Notes under the pieces: generated by a model | What the model saw: the letters and a program-made list of their open reading frames with translations, nothing else | The model's database searches: none | What the model was told of the DNA's origin: nothing | In this document: one piece after another, positions 38,175-47,449 of the stretch | How the letters are laid out: the number at the start of each line of letters is the position of its first letter | How positions within the stretch are numbered: the first letter of the stretch is position 1 | Position numbers and translations under genes: made by a program | Source of the DNA: Enterobacter asburiae | GTDB lineage: Bacteria > Pseudomonadota > Gammaproteobacteria > Enterobacterales > Enterobacteriaceae | Length of the DNA stretch: 64,000 bases | Direction of reading: 5' to 3' | NCBI RefSeq assembly: GCF_008080435.1 | Contig: NZ_VRKN01000012.1 | Span: forward strand, 1-64,000

Positions 38175-39276
38175 GAAGTACAACTTAAAGCAGGTGATCA
38201 ACACCTCTGGCCGCATGACGGCGCTGGGCGTCTCCACGCCGCGCCCGGAAGTGGTGCAGGCGGCAATGGACGGTATGAATGAGTACTTCGAGATGAAGGA
38301 TCTGGTTAATAAAACCGGTGAATACATCGCGAAGCTGCTGGATGTGGAAGGGGCAACGGTGGTCTCCTGCGCGTCGGCGGGCATTGCCCAGTCCGTGGCG
38401 GCGGTGCTGGTGAAAGACAGCGACTGGCTGCTGGAAAACCTGCACGTGACCCCGATTGAGAACAACGAAATCGTCCTGCCGAAAGGTCACAACGTGAACT
38501 TTGGCGCGCCGGTGGGCACCATGGTGGCGCTGGGCGGCGGTAAGCTGGTGGAAGCGGGTTACGCCAACGAATGTTCTGCCGATCAGCTGGCGGCGGCGAT
38601 CACACCGCGCACGGCGGCGATCCTCTACATCAAATCTCACCACTGCGTGCAGAAAAGCATGCTCAGCGTCGAGCAGGCGGCAGTCGTGGCGCGTAAACAC
38701 GATCTTCCGCTGATCGTTGACGCGGCGGCGGAAGAGGATCTGCATACCTATTACCGTTCCGGTGCCGATCTGGTGATCTACAGCGGCGCGAAGGCGATTG
38801 AAGGGCCAACCAGCGGTCTGGTGATCGGCAAAACCCAGTACGTTGAGTGGGTGAAGCGCCAGACGGCGGGCATTGGCCGCGCGATGAAGGTTGGTAAAGA
38901 GGGGATCCTCGGCCTGACCTGCGCCATCGAACACTACCTGACGGCAACCAAAGAGAGCGGTGCCGAGATGGTGGCGAAGATGACGCCGTTTATCGACGCG
39001 CTCAATACCCTGAACGGCGTGACCGCGCGCGTGGTCTGGGACAGCGCCGGACGCGACATCGCCCGCACCGAGATTAAGTTTGACGAAGCCGTGACTGGCA
39101 TCGGCACGGGGGATCTGGTGGCGAAGCTGAAGCAGGGTGAATACGCCATTTACTTCCGTGGCTACAAGGCTAACGAAGGGATTATCGAGGCGGACGTGCG
39201 CAGCGTGAATGCTGACCAGTTGAACATCGTGTACCGCCGTATTAGCGAAGTATTAGGACAGGAGAAAAACGCATGA
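38158..39276 (+). CDS. DgaE-family PLP-dependent ammonia lyase
   Basis: The 372-residue SelA/DgaE-like fold-type I PLP enzyme has the Schiff-base lysine Lys212 (YSGAKAIEGP) and the cofactor-binding Asp188 (LPLIVDAAAEED). Salmonella DgaE dehydrates/deaminates D-glucosaminate-6-phosphate to 2-keto-3-deoxy-6-phosphogluconate. A related 2-amino sugar-acid is likely here. It overlaps the neighbouring genes on both sides (17 and 4 bases), so deacetylase, lyase and aldolase are translated as a unit. Confidence 0.87.
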   Translation: MPSIYEKYNLKQVINTSGRMTALGVSTPRPEVVQAAMDGMNEYFEMKDLVNKTGEYIAKLLDVEGATVVSCASAGIAQSVAAVLVKDSDWLLENLHVTPIENNEIVLPKGHNVNFGAPVGTMVALGGGKLVEAGYANECSADQLAAAITPRTAAILYIKSHHCVQKSMLSVEQAAVVARKHDLPLIVDAAAEEDLHTYYRSGADLVIYSGAKAIEGPTSGLVIGKTQYVEWVKRQTAGIGRAMKVGKEGILGLTCAIEHYLTATKESGAEMVAKMTPFIDALNTLNGVTARVVWDSAGRDIARTEIKFDEAVTGIGTGDLVAKLKQGEYAIYFRGYKANEGIIEADVRSVNADQLNIVYRRISEVLGQEKNA

Positions 39277-40013
39277 AACTGACCCCCAACTTTTACCGTG
39301 ACCGCGTCTGCCTGAACGTGCTGGCAGGCTCGAAAGCCAACGCCAGCGCCATTTACGAGGCGGCGGAAGGTCATGTGCTGGTGGGCGTGCTCTCCAAAAA
39401 TTACCCGGACGTGGACAGCGCCGTCGCCGATATGCGTGAATACGCCGCGCTGATTGATAACGCGCTCTCCGTCGGCCTGGGCGCGGGGGATCCGAACCAG
39501 TCGGCGATGGTGAGTGAAATTTCCCGCCAGGTGCAGCCGCAGCACGTCAACCAGGTGTTCACCGGCGTGGCCACCAGCCGTGCGCTGCTGGGGCAGAATG
39601 AGTCCGTGGTCAACGGCCTGGTCTCTCCGACCGGCACCGTCGGAATGGTCAAGATCTCCACCGGCCCGCTGAGCAGCACGGCCCCGGACGGTATCGTACC
39701 GGTAGAAACCGCGATTGCCCTGCTGAAAGATTTCGGCGGCAGCTCCATCAAATACTTCCCGATGGGCGGCCTGAAGTGCCGTGACGAGTACAAAGCGGTG
39801 GCGGAAGCCTGCGCCCGCCACGACTTCTGGCTGGAGCCAACCGGAGGTATCGATCTGGAAAACTATGAGGAGATCCTGCAGATCGCCCTCGACGCTGGCG
39901 TGAGCAAAATCATTCCGCATATCTACAGCTCGATTATCGACAAAGCCAGCGGTGATACGCGTCCGGAAGACGTGCGTACGCTGCTTGCGATGACGAAGAA
40001 GCTGGTGAAGTAA
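39273..40013 (+). CDS. dagF: 2-dehydro-3-deoxy-phosphogluconate aldolase, DagF type
   Basis: The 246-residue KDGP-aldolase-family protein has conserved YFPMGGLKCRDEY and LEPTGGIDLENY blocks. It cleaves 2-keto-3-deoxy-6-phosphogluconate to pyruvate and glyceraldehyde 3-phosphate. It overlaps the PLP enzyme gene by 4 bases (ATGA). It completes the elimination/aldol pathway seen in the dga operon and in the EF_0837 neighbourhood. Confidence 0.88.
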   Translation: MKLTPNFYRDRVCLNVLAGSKANASAIYEAAEGHVLVGVLSKNYPDVDSAVADMREYAALIDNALSVGLGAGDPNQSAMVSEISRQVQPQHVNQVFTGVATSRALLGQNESVVNGLVSPTGTVGMVKISTGPLSSTAPDGIVPVETAIALLKDFGGSSIKYFPMGGLKCRDEYKAVAEACARHDFWLEPTGGIDLENYEEILQIALDAGVSKIIPHIYSSIIDKASGDTRPEDVRTLLAMTKKLVK

Positions 40014-40025
40014 TAAAAACAACAC

Positions 40026-40105
40026 CCCTCACCCCAGCCCTCTCCCCAAAGGGGAGAGGGTGTAATCGTCCCCTCTCCCCTTTGGGGAGAGGGTTAGGGT
40101 GAGGG
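40026..40105. repeat. Dispersed GC-rich palindromic repeat, copy B
   Basis: Two complete units in inverted orientation (left CCCTCACCCCAGCCC..., right ending ...TTAGGGTGAGGG), each with its own hairpin, sit between the aldolase and lactonase genes. The element may attenuate readthrough into the distal genes. Confidence 0.85.
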
Positions 40106-40140
40106 GGGGGCAAACTCCGCACACACCCGAAGGAGCCACC

Positions 40141-41277
40141 ATGCACACCCGTACCCTGCTTGTTGCTTCACTCTCAATGTTCGCCACCACCGCTATCGGC
40201 CAGACGCAATACGCCTGGGTGGGCACCTACAACCCCAACGGCGAAGGGCTGTACCGCTTTACCGTTGACCCGCAAAGCGGCGCGCTGGCGAATAAAACGC
40301 TGGTGAGCAAGCTGCCGAACGCCGCGCAGCTGGCCGTCTCACGCGACGGCAAAACGCTGTACCTGGCAAGCGAAGTGGAGCAGGGCGTGGTGCAGGCTCT
40401 GCGGGTGGGGGATAACGGTGCGCTGAGCGAGCTGAATCAGGTGGCCTCCGGCGGTGCGGGGCCGGTGTATCTTTCCCTGACGCCGAACGGTCGCCATCTT
40501 CTGGTGGCGAACTACGTCAGCGGATCGATTGCCGTTTTGCCTGTCAACGCAGACGGCAGGTTGGGTGAGGCCACGGACACCCATCAGGATCAAGGTGAAC
40601 CGGGCGCGGCGAAGCCGGAAGCGGCTGCGGAGGGCAGCTTTGCCATCAGCGATCATAACGGCCCCCACGCGCACATGATCGCCGCCGATCCGAGCGGGAA
40701 ATACGTATTTTCCACCGATCTGGGGCTGGATCGCCTCTACCAGTACCGTTTTGACGATCAAACAGGGAAGCTGACGCCGAACGATCCGCCGTTTATCAGC
40801 GCCTCCTCAAAAGGCGCCGGGCCGCGCCACTTTGTCTTTACGCCAAAAGGCGATGCCCTGTGGCTGATTAACGAAGAGGCGTCTACGCTCACCCATTATA
40901 CCGTGAACGCCAACGGCACCTTAAAAGAGGGCAAAACGCTTTCAGCCCTGCCGGAAGGTTACAAAGGTACCAGCTTTGCTGCCGGGCTCGCATTAAGCGC
41001 CGATGGTAAACAGCTGTATGTGGCTAACCGTTTGCATAACAGCATCGGGCACTTTACCGTAACAGCGGAGGGCACGCTGACGCATCAGGACGACGTGTGG
41101 ACGCGGGGTGATTATCCGCGCACCCTGACGCTCGATAAACAGGGACGCTGGCTGTACGTCATGAACCAGCGCAGCGATAACATTACCCGTTTCCGCGTGG
41201 CTAAGGACGGGAAATTGAGCTTCGAGCCAGACTATACCCCGGTCGGCAGCCCATCCCAGATGGTCATTTCACCTTAA
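40141..41277 (+). CDS. Secreted lactonase family protein (beta-propeller)
   Basis: The 378-residue protein has a signal peptide (MHTRTLLVASLSMFATTAIG). It is followed by the repeated blades of a seven-bladed propeller like YbhE/Pgl 6-phosphogluconolactonase: GTYN, LAVSRDGKTLYLAS, HLLVANY, GPHAHMIAADPSGKYVF, GPRHFVFTPKGDALWL. A signal peptide is unusual, since Pgl is cytoplasmic. It probably opens a sugar-acid lactone in the periplasm before uptake. AAGGAG precedes the ATG at 40141. Confidence 0.85.
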   Translation: MHTRTLLVASLSMFATTAIGQTQYAWVGTYNPNGEGLYRFTVDPQSGALANKTLVSKLPNAAQLAVSRDGKTLYLASEVEQGVVQALRVGDNGALSELNQVASGGAGPVYLSLTPNGRHLLVANYVSGSIAVLPVNADGRLGEATDTHQDQGEPGAAKPEAAAEGSFAISDHNGPHAHMIAADPSGKYVFSTDLGLDRLYQYRFDDQTGKLTPNDPPFISASSKGAGPRHFVFTPKGDALWLINEEASTLTHYTVNANGTLKEGKTLSALPEGYKGTSFAAGLALSADGKQLYVANRLHNSIGHFTVTAEGTLTHQDDVWTRGDYPRTLTLDKQGRWLYVMNQRSDNITRFRVAKDGKLSFEPDYTPVGSPSQMVISP

Positions 41278-41296
41278 GCTGTAAGAGGACAACCCC

Positions 41297-43207
41297 GTGC
41301 GATTTCCGAACCAACGTTTAGCGCAACTTTTTGATCTGTTGCAAAACGAGACGCTGCCGCAGGACGAGCTGGCGCAGCGGCTGTCGGTCTCCACGCGAAC
41401 CGTCCGTGCCGATATCACCGCCCTGAACGCGCTGCTGGCAAGCCACGGCGCGCAGTTTATATTGAGCCGGGGCAACGGCTATCAGCTCAAAATTAATGAT
41501 GTGGTGCGCTACCAGCAGCTACAGGCATCCCACCCGCGCGCGCTGCGTATTCCCCGGACCGGGCCGGAGCGCGTGCATTATCTGGTGGTGCGTTTTCTGA
41601 CCTCGGCATTTTCTCTTAAGCTCGAGGATCTGGCGGACGAGTGGTTTGTCAGCCGCGCCACGCTGCAAAGCGACATGGCGGAAGTCCGCGAGTGGTTCCA
41701 CCGCTATCACCTGACGCTGGAAACGCGTCCGCGCCACGGCATGAAGCTGTTTGGCAGCGAGATGTCGACCCGCGCATGTCTGACCGATCTGCTCTGGGAG
41801 CTGGCGCAGCAGGACAGCCTGAACCCGCTGGTGACCGACGTGGCGCTGAATGCGGGCGTGGCGGAGCAGATGGTGCCCGTGCTGCACGAGGCGCTGACGC
41901 GTCATCACATTCGTCTGACCGATGAAGGCGAGCTGTTCCTGCGCCTGTACTGTGCGGTGTCAGTGCGGCGCATCAGCGAGGGCTATCCGCTGCCGGAATT
42001 CCACGCCGAAGACGTGGAAGATAACGTGCGCGAGGCGGCGAAGGATATCGCCATCACTATCCAGCAGCTGGCGGGCAAAGCGCTTTCACCTTCGGAGGAG
42101 AGCTGGCTGTGCGTGCACATTGCGGCGCGGCAGATTCAGGAGATTGCCCCGAGCGCCATTAACGCGGATGACGACGAAGCGCTGGTCAACTACATCCTGC
42201 GCTATATCAACACCCACTATAACTACAACCTGCTTAGCGACGCGCAGCTGCACGCGGACCTGCTTACGCACATCAAAACCATGATCACCCGCGTGCGGTA
42301 TCAAATCATGATCCCCAACCCGCTGCTGGATAACATCAAGCAGCACTACCCGATGGCGTGGGATATGACCCTGGCGGCAGTATCGAGCTGGGGCAAATAC
42401 ACGCCGTATGTGATCAGCGAAAACGAGATTGGCTTCCTGGTGCTGCATATTGGCGTCGGGCTGGAGCGTCACTACAACATCGGCTACCAGCGCCAGCCGC
42501 GCGTGATGCTGGTATGCGACGCCGGTAATGCCATGGTCCGCATGATTGAAGCGGTGCTGCAGCGTAAATACCCACAAATTGAGGTCACGCGCACGCTCAC
42601 CCTGCGCGAGTATGAGCTGGCGGAAACGATTAGCGAAGACTTTGTGATCGCCACCGCCCGCGTGAGTGAAAAGTCGAAACCGGTGGTGACGATCGCCCCG
42701 TTCCCGACCGACTATCAGTTAGAGCAGATCGGCAAGCTGGTGCTGGTGGACCGTACCCGGCCGTGGATGCTGGATAAATATTTCGACGCGGCCCATTTCC
42801 GCATTATCGACAAGCCCATTGACCAGCAAACGCTGTTCCGTGAACTGTGCGAGCAGCTTGAAGGCGAGGGCTTTGTCGGCGCGGAGTTCCTGGATTCGGT
42901 TATCGAGCGTGAAGCCATCGTCAGCACCATGCTCGGCGACGGCATCGCGCTGCCGCACTCCCTCGGCCTCTTAGCGCAGAAAACCGTGGTCTACACCGTG
43001 CTCGCCCCGCACGGCGTCCAGTGGGGCGACGAAACCGCGCACGTCATCTTCCTGCTCGCCATCAGCAAAAGCGAATACGAAGAGGCGATGGCGATTTACG
43101 ATATCTTCGTCACCTTCCTGCGTGAACGGGCGATGTCGCGGCTCTGTAGCTGCGGAGATTTTGCCGAGTTTAAGGCAGTGGCAATGGAGAGTTTGAGCCG
43201 GTTTTGA
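41297..43207 (+). CDS. BglG/MtlR-type regulator with PRD, EIIB and EIIA domains
   Basis: The 636-residue regulator has an N-terminal HTH (about 5-50), a second HTH-like region (about 90-150), PRD1 with His274, PRD2 with His325 and His384, an EIIB-like domain with Cys407 (VCDAGNA) and an EIIA domain with His554 (ALPHSLG). It is a DNA-binding activator modulated by PTS phosphorylation. As last gene of the operon it probably controls it through the palindrome near 34450. Both the EIIB cysteine and EIIA histidine are intact. Confidence 0.88.
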   Translation: MRFPNQRLAQLFDLLQNETLPQDELAQRLSVSTRTVRADITALNALLASHGAQFILSRGNGYQLKINDVVRYQQLQASHPRALRIPRTGPERVHYLVVRFLTSAFSLKLEDLADEWFVSRATLQSDMAEVREWFHRYHLTLETRPRHGMKLFGSEMSTRACLTDLLWELAQQDSLNPLVTDVALNAGVAEQMVPVLHEALTRHHIRLTDEGELFLRLYCAVSVRRISEGYPLPEFHAEDVEDNVREAAKDIAITIQQLAGKALSPSEESWLCVHIAARQIQEIAPSAINADDDEALVNYILRYINTHYNYNLLSDAQLHADLLTHIKTMITRVRYQIMIPNPLLDNIKQHYPMAWDMTLAAVSSWGKYTPYVISENEIGFLVLHIGVGLERHYNIGYQRQPRVMLVCDAGNAMVRMIEAVLQRKYPQIEVTRTLTLREYELAETISEDFVIATARVSEKSKPVVTIAPFPTDYQLEQIGKLVLVDRTRPWMLDKYFDAAHFRIIDKPIDQQTLFRELCEQLEGEGFVGAEFLDSVIEREAIVSTMLGDGIALPHSLGLLAQKTVVYTVLAPHGVQWGDETAHVIFLLAISKSEYEEAMAIYDIFVTFLRERAMSRLCSCGDFAEFKAVAMESLSRF

Positions 43208-43239
43208 GAGGCGTTATCCAGAATTCGATGTAATGCGAA

Positions 43240-43261
43240 TGTAATGCTAAACTGCATTACA
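43240..43261. promoter_or_regulatory. Operator/promoter of the toxin-antitoxin pair
   Basis: TGTAATGC-TAAACT-GCATTACA has perfect 8-base arms. Another direct copy of TGTAATGC lies at 43229-43236. It is placed 24 bases before the antitoxin start, as expected for autoregulation by a RelB-type antitoxin. Confidence 0.65.
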
Positions 43262-43284
43262 CATTCGATTTTACTGGAGGCATA

Positions 43285-43527
43285 ATGGCCACGCTGAACG
43301 TCCGTCTGGATGACAAACTCAAAAACGAGGCTTATGCCGTGCTGGAAAAACTTAATATCACCCCAACGGAAGCCGTGCGATTACTGTTTCAGTACGTCGC
43401 GGAGACGGGACGCATGCCCGTGAAAACGGTCACCATTAGCGACAGTGAAGATGAATTGATACAGGCAGTCCGGGAGCGGCTGGCTCATCCGCAAAAGGGA
43501 ATTAAGGTTAGTCTGGATGACTTATGA
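43285..43527 (+). CDS. RelB/DinJ family antitoxin
   Basis: The 80-residue protein has an N-terminal ribbon-helix-helix (MATLNVRLDDKLKNEAYAVLEKLNITPTEAVRLLF) and a C-terminal toxin-binding tail. It represses its own promoter and neutralises the RelE-type toxin. GGAGG precedes the ATG. The stop overlaps the toxin start by 11 bases. Confidence 0.88.
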   Translation: MATLNVRLDDKLKNEAYAVLEKLNITPTEAVRLLFQYVAETGRMPVKTVTISDSEDELIQAVRERLAHPQKGIKVSLDDL

Positions 43528-43801
43528 ACTGGCATTTGACCCGAGGGCGTTAAAGGAGTGGAGCAAGCTGGGGGAGACTGTAAAAGACCAGTTTAAGAAG
43601 AAACTAGCGGACGTGTTGGTGAACCCCAGGGTCGAATCGGCCCGCCTGCATGGTCTACCGGATTGCTACAAAATAAAACTCAGATCGCAGGGTTATCGTT
43701 TGGTCTATCAGGTTCAGGACAACGTTGTAACGGTATTTGTTATCGCTATCGGTAAGAGAGAGAAAGCAGCCGTTTATCATGATGCAAACAAACGGCTCTA
43801 A
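43517..43801 (+). CDS. RelE family toxin
   Basis: The 94-residue ribosome-dependent mRNA interferase resembles E. coli RelE (MTYELAFDPRALKEWSKLGE..., LRSQGYRLVYQV, AIGKREKAAVY). The basic residues of the RelE active site (LRSQGYR and GKRE) are retained. It overlaps the antitoxin gene and converges on nrdG with a 3-base gap. Confidence 0.9.
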   Translation: MTYELAFDPRALKEWSKLGETVKDQFKKKLADVLVNPRVESARLHGLPDCYKIKLRSQGYRLVYQVQDNVVTVFVIAIGKREKAAVYHDANKRL

Positions 43802-43804
43802 TGC

Positions 43805-44269
43805 TCACCGTAGATGATGCACAACCTGGTTGCTGCTGCCGCGCCAAATCAGCGCCGGGTCTTTTAAATCCTGCACAAACTTGCCGTCGACCAGGACGTT
43901 AATCAGATCCACCACTTCCATCTGCTGCGCGTTCAGCTCTTCCAGCCTGTAGCCTGTCCAGACCCAGATATCTTTTCCCGTACACTCTGCCCGAATGCGC
44001 TTCACCAGCTTCAGGATATCCGGCACGTTTTGCGGGTGCAGGGGGTCGCCGCCGGAGAGCGAGATCCCCTGACGCTGAATGCGCGTGTCGTTCAGGTCGT
44101 TGACGATCTTGTCTTCCATCTCAGCGGTAAACGGCATGCCGGAGTTCACGCGCCAGGTGCTTTTGTTGTAGCAGCCGGGGCATTCGTGCACGCAGCCTGA
44201 GACGAACAGGGTGCAGCGGGTGCCGGGGCCGTTGACGATGTCGACGGGGTAGTATTGATGGTATCGCAT
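43805..44269 (-). CDS. nrdG: Anaerobic ribonucleotide reductase-activating protein
   Basis: NrdG is a radical-SAM activase that generates the glycyl radical on NrdD. The 154-residue protein has the iron-sulfur motif C26-x3-C30-x2-C33 (SGCVHECPGC) and the E. coli length. It follows nrdD, with a dispersed repeat in the 97-base gap. Confidence 0.97.
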   Translation of the reverse strand: MRYHQYYPVDIVNGPGTRCTLFVSGCVHECPGCYNKSTWRVNSGMPFTAEMEDKIVNDLNDTRIQRQGISLSGGDPLHPQNVPDILKLVKRIRAECTGKDIWVWTGYRLEELNAQQMEVVDLINVLVDGKFVQDLKDPALIWRGSSNQVVHHLR

Positions 44270-44302
44270 AGAAAATGTCCAGAGAATTTGTGCGCGCTGA
44301 TG

Positions 44303-44347
44303 CCCTCACCCCGGCCCTCTCCCACAGGGAGAGGGGTAGGGTGAGGG
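44303..44347. repeat. Dispersed GC-rich palindromic repeat, copy C
   Basis: A single 45-base palindromic unit begins CCCTCACCC, turns at ACA and ends GGGTGAGGG, between nrdD and nrdG. It is the clearest single copy of the family found at 14, 40026 and 60502. Confidence 0.85.
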
Positions 44348-44366
44348 GGAGAACCCTGCGCAGAAC

Positions 44367-46505
<2,139 letters not shown>

Positions 46506-46665
46506 GATCACTCCATTTTTTGAAAACAGGTTATCCACAGAGGTGGAGAAGTATTCACCGGGCGTATTCCCCGCCAGGCCAAAGACTTCCCGCGTTCCCA
46601 GCTCGTGTTATCCACAATTCCGGCCAGCGTAAGCGCCGTCTTGTTGTTGGAATAGTAGACGATAA

Positions 46666-46712
46666 ATACAATATGTTGGGTCGGCATGCATTTTAAGTGC
46701 TACATATAGTGA
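46666..46712. promoter_or_regulatory. Tandem NrdR boxes upstream of nrdD
   Basis: ATACAATATGTTGGGT (46666-46681, 13/16 to ACACWATATATWGTGT) and GTGCTACATATAGTGA (46697-46712, 11/16) are 31 bases apart, three helical turns, as for known NrdR box pairs. Confidence 0.65.
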
Positions 46713-46722
46713 TTTGCATCAA
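46709..46722. promoter_or_regulatory. FNR-like site upstream of nrdD
   Basis: GTGAT-TTGC-ATCAA matches TTGAT-N4-ATCAA at 9 of 10 positions. It overlaps the end of the second NrdR box. FNR activation of nrdDG under anoxia is established in E. coli. Confidence 0.6.
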
Positions 46723-46830
46723 ACATGTTTGCGATTTATTTGATGCAGAACAAAGTAAAAAGACGAGAGTACAAACGACGGGCGCTTCAGCGATTGTAAA
46801 GGCGTGAGAGAAAAATCTGATTAATTATTC

Positions 46831-46869
46831 AACAAAAACAAGCGCTCAGCATAGCCTGTGCTGAGCGCT
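46831..46869 (-). terminator. Terminator of the mannosidase/PTS operon
   Basis: An 11-bp stem (AGCGCTCAGCA and TGCTGAGCGCT) with a 7-base loop gives TGTTTTTG on the minus strand, just past the EIIA stop. Confidence 0.8.
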
Positions 46870-46875
46870 GCTCGT

Positions 46876-47448
46876 TTAACTCACGCTGCAGACCCAGCTC
46901 AATCCTGCCTGCAAAAAGGCTGCGGTAGCGATACTGCCCAGTACCAACGGGATGAGAAGGGAGCGTTCAGGGGCATCGTCCTGTTTTTGAGGTTCTTCAT
47001 CACTCAGGGCGGACATCGCCTCTTCCCGGGTGCGCGCCGCCAGTAGCTGCTCACGCACCCGATCTTCAGTCAGTTTGCTGGTCAGCGTCGTCAGCAGCTG
47101 CATATGCGTACTGCCTGCTTCCGCAGGCGGGATGGCGAGCAGGAAAACCATTCTCACTTCTTCATCACCTTCCAGCCCCGGCCAGCTTATCGGGTCGTCA
47201 AAGAGCGCCAGACAAAATGCCGCCTGCTGCACCGCCTCGGTTTTACCGTGCGGGACGGCGAGTGCTTCACCCAGCGCGGTAGGACCTTCACTTTCACGCT
47301 GTAAAACGCTCTGGATAAATGCCTCTCGATCGTTGATGACTTTTCGCCTGGCGAGCGGCTCGGTGAGCCAGCGGATCACCGCTTCAGGCGTACGGTGTGG
47401 CGGGTTGATAAACACCAGATCGGGGTGCGTCAATGCAAGCAAGTTCAT
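46876..47448 (-). CDS. Fructose-family PTS EIIA with C-terminal membrane segment
   Basis: The 190-residue protein has an EIIA-Fru/Mtl domain (about 1-150) with the phosphorylated His67 (AVPHGKTEAV). A charged linker follows, then a hydrophobic C-terminal stretch (about 163-186, IPLVLGSIATAAFLQAGL) that looks like a membrane anchor. That tail is not part of normal EIIA domains. It is the last gene of an operon with EIIBC and a mannosidase, starting 1 base after the mannosidase stop. It presumably phosphorylates the EIIBC of the same operon. Confidence 0.83.
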   Translation of the reverse strand: MNLLALTHPDLVFINPPHRTPEAVIRWLTEPLARRKVINDREAFIQSVLQRESEGPTALGEALAVPHGKTEAVQQAAFCLALFDDPISWPGLEGDEEVRMVFLLAIPPAEAGSTHMQLLTTLTSKLTEDRVREQLLAARTREEAMSALSDEEPQKQDDAPERSLLIPLVLGSIATAAFLQAGLSWVCSVS

Positions 47449-47449
47449 A

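Larger units (their letters stand above)
46506..46875. other. Intergenic region upstream of nrdD
   Basis: This 370-base gap holds the nrdD promoter region. It contains two NrdR-like boxes and an FNR-like site (listed separately), and the terminator of the upstream PTS operon. No coding potential was seen. Confidence 0.6.

Noticed and set aside
40014..40140. Possible attachment site or IS end at the GC-rich repeat
   Set aside because: The same palindrome occurs at three other intergenic places with no mobile genes or target duplications nearby.
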